From Cephalopachus bancanus (lineage: Eukaryota > Chordata > Mammalia > Primates > Tarsiidae): a stretch of 64,000 nucleotides of DNA. Positions 13,825-25,300 of this stretch are shown piece after piece (the first letter of the stretch is position 1; the number at the start of each line of letters is the position of its first letter). The notes beneath the pieces were generated by a model. It was not told the origin of the DNA. It saw nothing but the letters and a program-made list of their open reading frames with translations, and made no database searches. The stretch is from NCBI GenBank assembly GCA_027257055.1, contig JAPVLO010000323.1, forward strand, positions 1,707,858 through 1,771,857. The letters are read 5' to 3'. Made by a program: the position numbers and the translations under genes.

Positions 13825-16800
13825 TTACTTTATTCATATTAGTATGAATAAAGTAAAGACCTTGCCCTCAAAGAGCCTTCAGTTCCATTGAGGAGACCAG
13901 GTGTATGCACTGAGATTAATACAGTGTGACTGGGAAAGAAGCAAGTCATTGAGAGGGAGAAGTTAGGTTCCAACACAATCCCTAACCTTTGTTATTTTCA
14001 TAGGGAGACCTGTGGCTGCGATGACACTTTAGGGTTATTTTGTGCTGAAACAAGGGTTCTCGGCCTTGTGTTCCTGATGCTGATTAGCCATTGAAAATCT
14101 GCCCTGAAAAGCCTTTTCTTTAAGATGCCTGATACTTAAAGGCTGCCATTCATTAACACTCCCAGCAGTTGGGGGAATCAGTTCTTCAATGCTGCAAGGT
14201 GATCCAAGGCTGGGCGCGGTGGGTCACTCCTGTAATCCCAGCACTTTAGGAGACTGTGGCGGGAGGATTGCTTGAGCCTGGGAGTTGAAGACCAGCCTGA
14301 GAGAGGCCTCATCTCTACAGAAAATAAAAATAATTAGCCAGACATTGTGATGCATGGCTGTAGTCTTAACTACTTGGGAGGCTTAGGCAGAATGGTCATC
14401 TGAGCCTAGGGGATTGAGGCTGTGGTGGGCTGTGGTCGTGTGGATGGACTCCAGCCTGTATGACAGAGTAAGACCCCCAACTCAAAAAAAAGAAGAAAAG
14501 TTGATCGAGGCAGAACACCACAGCACTCACCATGTACAGTTAGGATTAAGGGTGCCTTGATAGGAAAGAGGAGAGGCATCAACTCAATCTCTGGCTGAGA
14601 AAAGTCTTCTAATCCACCTTCTGAACTGCTGATGAAGTGTGCATTTGGGATTGGTGTTAAGAGACTTGTATTTATATTTCTTATTGTGAAGCTCCAACTA
14701 TCCAACAGAGCATTCTGGAAGGCTTTGGAATAACTGACTGCACTGGTTCTTTAAATGTATGCGTTTGTTTTGAAACTAATATTTTAAAGCAAATGAATGG
14801 TATTTAGCTCCCTAAAAATGAATGAAATTAACAATTTATCTTTTTTTGGCCTTATTTTGAGAGTGATTTGGGAATGGTATCTATAGTCCTGTGCTCTCCA
14901 TTTCTGTCCAGAAAGAGCTAAAATTCTGTGTCTATTTTTCTGCTATAGTGAGGTATAATTGACAAATAAAGATTGTATATAGCTAAAGTATGCAATTTGA
15001 TATTTTAATACATTTACTATGTGAAATGATCACTACAACAAGACAATTAATATATCCATCACCTTACATAGTTACTATTTCCTTTTTTCTTCTCTCTCAG
15101 TGTGATGAAAACACTTAACACATGTCTTCTTAACAAAATTCAAGTTCATGGTCAATATAATATTGTTAACTATAATCATCATGCTATATAACAGATCTGG
15201 AATTTTTTCATTCTGCATAACTGAAATTTTGTAGTCTTTGATGAACATCTCTCCATTTCTATTAGTTTGGCAGTTTGTGTATTTCAGATTCCAAAAGTAA
15301 ATGAGATGAGGCAGTATTTGTTTTTCTGTGTCTGGCTTATTTCACTTAGCATATCATCAATGTTCATTAATGAAACATTGAAAATGGAAGGATTTTCTTT
15401 TGTTTCAAAATTTGAATATTTTCTTTTTCCATTCATCCATTGATGGACATTTATGTAGTTTCCATATGTTGCTTATTGTGACTAATGCTACAATTAATAG
15501 GTACATATTCAAATTGAAATATAATATGTAAGTACATATATCTGTCTGAAATACTGATTTCATTTCATTAGAAATTATACATAGAACTGAGATTACTGAA
15601 TCATATGGCATTTCTACTTTTAATTTTTTTGGGAATCTCCATAATTTTTTCCTTAGTGACTATACCAATTTACATTCAAGCAACAGCGTACAAAATTCCC
15701 TTTTTTCTATATTATTGTCAACTATTTTTAAAAAATCTTTTTTGGTAATAGTTATCTGAATATGTTGCAGGTGATAGCTCGTTGTTTTAATTAGCATTTT
15801 CTTGACTATTAGTGATTTTGTAAACCTTTTTATATACCCATTTATCATCTGTATGTCTTATGTTGAGAAATGTGTATTCAAGTTCTTTGCTCATTATTAA
15901 TCAGGTTATTTGTTGTTTTGTTATTGAGTTGTATGAGTTTCTTGCATATTTTGAGAATTAAACTTTTATCAAACATGGTTTGCAAATCTTTTCACTGTGT
16001 TGATCATTTCTTTTGTTGTGCAGAAGCTTTTTTGTTTGCTGCAATCCCACTTGTCTAATTTTGATCTTGCTTCCTGTGGATTTTTGTGTTATATCCAAAA
16101 AAGTCATTTTCCAAACTGATCTCCAGAAGTTCTCCTCTGTGTTTTCTTCTGACAGTGTTATGGTTTCATGTCTTTCTCCCTCCTTCTGTCTGACTAAAAT
16201 TTTGTATCTTTTGACCATATCTCCTAATCTTCCCCTACCTTATCAACTCCATCCCTCTACCCAGCACCAGGTAGCCACCACTCTACTTTCTATGGCTATG
16301 AGTTCAACTATTTTGGATTTCACATGTAAGCGAGATCATGTAGTATTTGTCTGTCTGTACTTGGTTTATTTAATTAGCTACATCTAAGTTGTGGTAAATG
16401 ACAGGGTTTTCCTATCTATCTATCTATCTATCTATTTATTTATATGCGTCATGGCTCATTCTGTCTCCCAGATTGCTGGAGTGCAGTGGCATGATTATGG
16501 CTCACCACAACTTTGACCTTGTGGGCTCAGGGGATTCCCCTACCTCAGCCTTGTGAATAGCTGAGACTAGACATGTGCCACCACACTTGGCTTTTTTTTT
16601 TTAATGGTAGAAATGAAGTCTCACTATGTTGTCTATACTAGTCTTTAACTCCCGGGCTCAAGCAATCCTCCCATTTTGGCCTTCCAAAGTGTTGGGACTA
16701 CATGCTTGAGACATCATGCAGGTCAATTCCTCCTTTTTAAAAAGCTGAGGTTTGGTGCGGTGGCTCATGCATACAATCTGAGCATTTTGGGAGGCCAAGG

Positions 16801-19800
16801 TGAGAGGAGTGCCTGAGCCTACGGGCTTGAGACCAACCTTGGTGAGACCTCATCTCTAAAATAAATCAAGAAAAAATAGACAGACTTGATGGTGCATGCC
16901 TGTAGTTACAACTACTTGGGAGACTGAGATAGAGGGATCTCCTGAGCCCAATAGGAAGAGGCTGCAGTGGCTGTGAATGTGCCAATGTACTCCAGCCTGG
17001 GTGACAGAGTGAGATTCCAACTCAAAAAAATAAAAATAAAAATAAAAAGCTGAGTAGTATTTCATTGTGTATATATACCACATTCCAAAAAAAACATTCA
17101 TCTGTCGATAGTTACTTAGGTTAACTCCATGCCTTGGCTACTGTAGCTAATGCTGCAATAAATATGGGTGTGCAGTTATCTCCTTGACATACTCATTCCA
17201 TTTTCTTGGATATATGAAGGGAGATCCTCCCTAAAAATGGAATGATCTTTTGGAGGGTAGGCCTCTTGTAGTACAGGCCTCCCCCCCAAGGTAAGTGTTG
17301 AAGGAACCCATCGGTGTCAGTGTACAAACCAGCATTGTTGTGACAGACTGTGTTAAACTTCAGTAATTTTGTTTGGAGATTCTTTCAAGGTGTTTGCCCA
17401 TTTCATAATGGGTGATTTATGAGTGAACCTGCCCACACTGTACTGAGTGTTCAGCAGTTTTTGACCAAAACCGGCATGACTTCTATGTTCCAACCTTCCT
17501 ATTCATTTGATCTTACCCCAAGCGACTTTTTGTTTGTTTCCCTGGATGAAAAAAGTCCTCAAAAGGAAACATTTTGCCCATGTGCAAGAGGTGAAACAAA
17601 AAGCTGCCGAAGCACTAAGAAGCCATCAAAATTGATAATTTCAAAAAGTGTTTTGAGCAGTGGGAAAAGCATCTAAATAGGTGTAATGTATCAAACAGAG
17701 AGTACTTTAAAGGTGGCTAAGTTTAAACATGTAAGAATAAATACACAATTTTTAATAAATAAATTCTCATTTTGGGGGGCATCTCCCCTTGTATACATAA
17801 TAGTGGGATTTCTGGATCCTGTTTCTGGTTTTCCATGTATGTTTGTAACTCATTCTGAGTTGACTTTTGTGTAGGGTGTGCAAATAAGGTTCAAATTTTC
17901 CTCCTGTGAATGTGGCTATTCAGTTTTCTCAGAATCATTTGTTGAAAATACTATTCTTCCTCTTGTGTTTTCTTGGCACCCTTGTCACAGATAAGTTGAG
18001 TGTTAATTCATCTTGAGAGTAACAATTGTCATTATTAAGTTTACTTTTCTAGGCCTGGCATAGTGGCTTTTTTCTATAATCTAAGCACTTTGGGAGGCCA
18101 AGGCAGGGGGACAGTTTGAGACCAGGAGTTCGAGATCAGCCTAGGCAACATAGCAAAACCTCATCTCTACATACAAAAATAAATAAAAATAATAGTTGGG
18201 GTGGTGGAGTGTGCCAGTAGTCCCAGGTTCTTGGGAGGCTGAGATGGAAGGATCACCTGAGCCTAGGAGGTCAAGGCTGTTTGAGCCATGATCTTGCCAC
18301 TGCATTCCACCTTGAGCAATAGAGTGAGACTTAAACTGAAAAATAATTACTTTTCTAAAACTAAGAGCAATGGAAAACATTGTGCAGATGCTCATAAATA
18401 ATTTGTTGAATTTAAGTGGATGTAACTAGAATCACTAGTTATGCCCACTATGGTCTATTTTACATGGCTTATGGCCAATAAATATGTGTAGAATGAAGAA
18501 GTACTAACTCTCATCATCAAAACACAATTAGGCACAAGTTGAGGAAAAAAGAAAATTCTATGAAGATTAGAATTTTTTTATATGTAAAGAAATTGTGATC
18601 ATAAGAAATATTGTAACTGTAAAATATGTTATTTGTATTCTTATCCATATTCTTTGTATAGTGAGTACATTAGCTGAAATTTTTTTTTTTTTGAGTTGGA
18701 GTCTCACTCTGTCGCCCAGACTGGAATGCAGTGGCCGCTCCCGGCCACCGCAGCCTCGACCTGCTGGGCTCCGGCGATCCTTCCGTCTCAGCCTTCCGAG
18801 TAGCTGGAATTACAGGCATGCTGATTTTTTTTTGATTTATTGTAGAGATGAGGTCTTGCTGCCCAGGCGGGTCTCGAACCCGCGGGCTCAGGCAATCCAC
18901 TCACCTCAGCCTCCCAAAGGCGCGGGATTACAGGATGAGCCACCGAGCCCGGCTCATTAGCTGAAATTATAAATGAAAGACTAATAGGATAAATGTCTCA
19001 GTGAATTTCTAAAGAATAGACTCCTGGGTCCTCTGTTTTTTAGGGTGACCCTAAGAATGACTCCTGGATCTTCGCCCTGGCTGTGCTTCTGAGCAGCACC
19101 TTTGTCTACAACAGCATGAACACCATCAACCACCAGGCCCTGGAACAGCTGCAGTATCCTTCCAGGGACCAAATCACCAAGTTTCATGGAGGTTACAAGA
19201 ATGGAGATCAAGTCATTTCCTCCTTTCATTTAGCTGCCTTTGGTGGGGCAGAGGGGGTCCAGAGAGTGTTCATAATATTTCTCATATGAGAAATGTGTGA
19301 ATTGTGGACAGGCCATTCATTTTCCTTAGCCAAGTCGTAGCTATGTGACAGAGCTCACAGAATTAATTAAGGCAAAGTCCTCCCCAACACCTGAAGGAGT
19401 AGAAGATTCTACAGAGTTTGTGAGTTTCTTTCCAGACTTTATCTGGACTGTACGGGATTTCACCCTGGAGCTGAAGATGAATGGTGGTGACCTTATTACA
19501 GAAGATGAGTACCTGGAGAATGCATTAAGGTTGATTCCAGGTATGAGAACATGACCTGGGAGGTGGCTGATTCAATCAGGAGTGGGTTTTGCTCAACACT
19601 GTGCATCATCTCTGGAGTCGCATTTGTCTTTGAGACTAGATCGAGATCTGCAGAAATGAGGAATGGGAGGCGAGTTGAAAATCTCTAGTAATTGGAGGTC
19701 AAGTTCACTTAAAAAGAGTAGAATTTAATGTAGAATGAATTTTTTTTTTTTTGAGTTGGAGTCTCACTCTGTCGCCCAGACTGGAGTGCAGTGGCCGCTG

Positions 19801-22331
19801 CCGGCCACCGCAGCCTCGACCTGCTGGGCTCCGGCGATCCTTCCGCCTCAGCCTTCCGAGTAGCTGGAATTACAGGCATGTGCTACCACGCCCGGCTGAT
19901 TTTTTGATGTATTGTAGAGATGAGGTCTCGCTGCCCAGGCAGGTCTCGAACCCGCGGGCTCAGCAATCCAGTCACTTCAGCCTCCCAAAGGCGCGGGATT
20001 ACAGGCTGAGCCACCGAGCCCGCTCTAGAATTAATTTAAATAAAACTAATTTTTTATACCATTTATACTTTAGCATTCAGATTACAATGGGTGCTAAAAC
20101 TTTCTAAAAACCAGACACTTGTGAGCCCTACTTTCATTCTGTATTTCTGTGTTTAAGAATTGAACAGATAGTTGTTTGACATGATATCGCAATCTAAAAA
20201 ATATATTTCACACAGTTAGACTTTGTTTTTCTCATAGAGGGACGTAACATTTAAATACCGATATAGTTATATTATCTACAAAAAGAATTTTACGATTTAA
20301 ATAAACCCGAAGAAGGATATGTTTTTATAGCCCATTCCTTTTTAAAATGTCTGATAATTACAAGAACATTTACTTTGCTTTCTGTGTCATAGCTTTGTCT
20401 CAATTACAACATATTTATTCATGCTATAATTTCAAAATAATTATTTTAATGAGTTACCTTACATAGTTGTGTAGCTGAAAAGACCTCATAAGAAATATCA
20501 ATTCTGATATACTCATTTTTCTTCTCATTTTTCTATTTATACTTTTTCAAAATATTTATTGAAAACTGGAAGGCAGAAGAACAACATTGTCAAATCAAAA
20601 ATCGCCTCAAAGAGTTTATAAAGTAGTGGTGATTATCTCAAAACTACATTTTCATTTCATTTACTCTACAGAGGGCTTTAAGTTTTCAGGTAATACAAAA
20701 TATAAGTTGGAAGTTTAAAGAGTAGCCAAAACTGTACAAATTATTTTTTTTAGCATTAATGTAATTTTTCTTAAATTATCATGGTGTCTTTCTTAACATT
20801 CTGAGTATTGCTATTTCTTTCTTTCTTTTGTCCACTTTTTAAATTATAAATATGTGGGGTACAATTCAGGGTTATGTATACAAATGTTGATTATGCAGGT
20901 ACCCTTGTGATGAGGTATACCCCTCCCTCCCCTAGCAGTTCTCCCTCAACTGCCAATCCCACCCCTCCAACCGTTTCCCACTACTGCCAGTCCCTTTCTT
21001 ATAGTATTATAATTGTACAGAGTCCACCTATGAGTGAGAAGCTATTTCTAATATTGTTCTTTTATACTTATTTGTGGCTCTTTCTTTGGTCCCACAGTTC
21101 AATTTCTACATGGGATTGAGTGGACCAGAATTTACATTTGAACTTTCATTCATTCAGCCCATTCAGTGAACATCTAATAAACAATTGCTCTCTACTTGGC
21201 ACCAATTTCAGGTCTGCAGATACCAGCTTTAGGTTTTGTTTTCACTTGGGTCTGATGTCTTCCAAAATTTCTTGCCAGAATTTTATCAAGTTTGATGTGT
21301 AGAGAAGTATTTATTTATATTTATATATATTTATGTCAAAGGAGTTCTATAAGAATAGTATATTGTAAAAACAAAACAAACGTTGTCAAAACATTCTTTA
21401 TCTCCCTTAGCCCAAGAGTGTTTTCACTGTATTCTCTTCTTTTTTCATCCCTCAGGCAACAATCCCAGAGCCCAAATATCCAATTTGTCCAGGGAGTGCA
21501 TCAGGCATTTCTTTCCAAAACGAAAGTGCTTTGTCTTTGTCCGGCCAACACATGACAAATACTTTCTAACCAATATTGAGAAGGTGTCAGAAAGTCAACT
21601 GGATCCTAAGTTCAAGGAACAAACAGACATTTTCTGTTCTTTCATTTTCACCCATGCAAGAACCAAGACCCTCAGAGGGGGAATCACTGTCACTGGAAAT
21701 CGTGAGTCTCTTTTTCACATTTCTGTGGGGCCTAATGGATGTCGAATGTATTGTATAATGGGTTTCTCAGCATTTTTGCTGGCTTCTAAGTAGAACTATG
21801 TATACAGATATTCACACTCCATAAAAAATGTGTATATTTTATAACTGTCTTACTTTGAGGGTATACACATTCCTCTTCAGAATTGCAAACTTTGTTATTG
21901 ATATCTGTGGCTTGCTTCCACATGTTTGAAAAAACTTCTATTGATAATAAAATCATCAATTGGCATTAAAAACAGATATCTACTAATTTCTCAGAAGTTC
22001 TTTATGTTTAATATTCATTGCAAGGAGAAAAAAAAAGGTTTTGGAAGTTTAAGGAAGTCTAGAAGGAAATATTAGCTCGTAAGTCCCTGAGAATCCACTG
22101 GTAGATTCAGAATTAGGAACACATGTAATATGATTTACCCTGCTGCATCATACTATCTATAAAATTTGTTTTTCTTTTAATTTTTTAAATGAGAAATGAT
22201 GTATTCCATACTCTCTTATTTTGTTAGGTAAAAGTAGATATTTATATTTTTTAGCAGTGTGGCTTGACGAAGCAAAAAAAAAATTGGGAGTGAATATCAA
22301 TAGGAAAATGAAAGTGATGATGGTAGAAGGA

Positions 22332-22377
<46 letters not shown>

Positions 22378-25300
22378 GAGAGAGATTTTAGAAATGTGAC
22401 TCAGAGTCTTAGACTCCATTGAGTTATATTTCTTTAAAAAAAATTTTAGTTTAAAGATGTAAGGTTCAATTCAGGGTTAGGTATACAAATGCTCATTATG
22501 CAAGTACCTTTGTAGATGAGGCGTGACCCCTCTTCCCTGGCAGTTTCCCACTACTGCCAATCCCTTTCATATAGTATTATGTTAATTATTCAAGGTCTGC
22601 TTATGAGTGAGAACATGTGGTATTCAGTTCTTGGTTTCTGTGACAGATCATTCAGTATTATAGACTCTAAAGTCCATCCAAGTTGCTGCGAAGTTCATAA
22701 TTTTGTTCTTCTTTATAGCTGTGTAATATTCCATCGTGTATGCCTACCACATGAGTTATATTTCATATTAATACCCACAATTTCCTGGTTTATTCAGGAT
22801 TAGGGACCTTGGTGGTGACCTACGTGGACGCCATCAAGAGTGGAGCTGTACCTTGTTTGGAAAACGCTGTAACGACTCTGGTCCAGCTGGAGAACTCAGC
22901 GGCTGTGCAGAAGGCAGCCGACCACTACAACCAGCAGATGACGCAGAGAGTGAGGCTCCCCACAGACACGCTCCAGGAGCTGCTGGACGTGCATGAGACC
23001 TGTGAGAAGGAAGCCATTGATGTCTTCATGGAGTGCTCCTTCAAGGATGAAAATCAGGAATTTCAGAAGCAGCTTGTGGTAATTTGTCTTAGTCATGACT
23101 CTTTACGACCTGTTCCCTTGACGAAGCCTAGAGGTGACTTTATGGACCCCAAAGCTTATCTGTCACTCAAGAGGAAGTATTAATATTTTAGATTCTCTAA
23201 AGATATATGCCCGCCTCATTTTTTCCCCCACCAAACTGTAGCACTTTATCCAGAAATCTTCCTAATCACTAAAGCAAAATCAGTATAGAAACTCTCTTTA
23301 AGTGAATGCTAGCATAGATTTCAAACCTGTCCAGAACACCCATAATCATCCCTCAGCATTCACTTTTTCTGTGCATGCTCTTTCTTTCCTAGGAACCAAA
23401 GTGTCTCTTACCAAAGCCTTATTCAGGTCATTGTTCAGCTTGCATTGCTCTTTGTCGCATCATTATATTACTGAAGATGGAATCACAGGATGCTACAGCA
23501 GCAAGAAACCATAGAGATTACAGAATGCAATCTCACAGTGATTTCACAAAAGTGAAATCTGAGGTCCAGGATGGTTTAAAAATTTCCCCACAGTCTTGCA
23601 GAGAGTTTTCAGGGCTGAGAATACATGAAACTTTTTGATTTCTGATTTATTCTACATCCTCCTCCATAAGGAAGCTTTTTTCATGAACACTAACAGTAGT
23701 GAGATCGACCTTTCTATCAGATTCTTTGGGATTTTATTTTCTCTGCTCCTTTTTTTTCTGATGACATTGCTATACATTTCCTTTGCAGGAAGTCATAATG
23801 AGTAAGAAGGAACATTTCTTGCTAAGGAATGAAGAGTCATCTGTTGAATACTGCCAGGCTCAACTCAATCAACTCTCCAAGGATCTAATGCAAAATATTT
23901 CATTGGGAACTTTCTCTGTTCCTGGAGGGCACACGCTCTACATGGAAGCAAGGGAGAAGATTGAGCAGGACTATTTGGAAGTACCCAGAAAAGGAGTAAA
24001 GGTGAGGAAAAATGGGAGCACGGGAAAGCTAATAGAATAGAGTGAATGGAGTCTTCTGCACTAGTCGTGTGTAATTAGAGAGAAGAGGGATAGCATGACA
24101 GTTTTTAATGTCCACTATGTACCATTCATTCTTGAGACTAGAAATTTTCATTCCCAAAGAAAGAGTATGGTTTTTAATAATTTAGGGATGCAGAACAAAA
24201 ATTATTTATGTGCTAAGTGCTGATGATTTATAAGCTTAAGTCAGAGTCTTTGCCCTCAGAACAGATCAAAATGAGATAGAATAAAATAAATAGACAATTA
24301 TTCACAGAGAAATAACACTCATAAACCTGTGAAAATGGCTACATATGTGGTGGCAATAAACATAAAGACATTAATAATACAACTAACACATTAAACTATT
24401 ATACGTATAGTCATATTGTTTAGCTCTTTCCACAGACCTTTTACTTTACTTTTCTAAATGACTTTAAGAAGTATCTACCCTTATTGTTGAAAATTTTCAG
24501 ATCTGAACAGAGGGGCCAAGGTAGATTAAATAATCTACCTAAAGTTCCTGCCAACAAATTGAGGGGAGAGCGCCAGTACAGATAAAAAAGCAGACTTTTA
24601 CACCTGAACGGGAACATATAAAGGCATCAAAGATTGTGTGTTTGTACAACTGCACATGCTTCTGACTGTCTGGAATCTGAAAGGTGGAGGGAAGGAGCAC
24701 TTAGAGAGGGAATGGAGGGACTTAGGAAGCAGGAGATGAGTAGGGGCGTCTGGCCCCACTGAGGAGCTTGCACATTTATGGGAACCATTATAGAATTTTA
24801 AGCATAAAGCAAAATTACATGGAAAAGGAAATCAAAGTTCCTTGTTTCTTCTTGGTTCTGCAGGCAAAAGAGGTCTTCCAGAGTTTCCTACAGTCGCAAG
24901 CGGCAATAGAGAACTCCATCCTGCAGGCAGATAAAGCCCTCACAGATGGGTGTAAGGCCATAGCAGGTACGGGGTAGGGTTCCGCTTACAGTGGGTGGGG
25001 AAGGTTCTTAGAGTGCCCTCTGACAGATCCACCAAGAGGATCTTCTGCAAACGAGGTGCATCCTCTGCTTCTGAGGAACACACACAGTGCTAATTGCGAA
25101 AATAACAGGGAGAGCTTTGATTTTCCTTCAGCAATACAGGCAGGGCCTTTCTCATCACATTCTGAAATGTACTTGTCATGGTGTGGACTTGGGTGAATTC
25201 TATAATTTCCTGCCCACCTTCCCAGATTTTATTTGGTCTCTGAGCTCAGAAGAGTACAGATTAATCTTCATTTCTTGTCCTCTTCTCTTTCTAAAATCTT

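Larger units (their letters stand above)
13499..14207 (+). other. Gene 1 intron 3, 5' part
   Basis: Largely unique sequence that aligns with 55077-55724 in gene 2. The one added feature is a TA tract followed by a perfect hairpin (13779-13857) that copy 2 lacks. Confidence 0.7.
14940..18012 (-). mobile_element. Ancient reverse-strand L1 (interrupted) in gene 1 intron 3
   Basis: Text such as 'tagtgaggtataattgacaa' and a decayed ORF2 end on the minus strand ([18 protein letters not shown]) mark an old L1. It is interrupted by SINEs at 16440-17047 and a mariner element at 17215-17791. The same L1 is in gene 2 (56470-58760), so it predates the duplication. Its right end is cut by a deletion at about 18012. 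Confidence 0.75.

Noticed and set aside
18595..20107. Open frames of 118-121 residues around exons 4-5
   Set aside because: Both are reverse-strand SINE sequence read in the plus direction; the same frame recurs at each young SINE.
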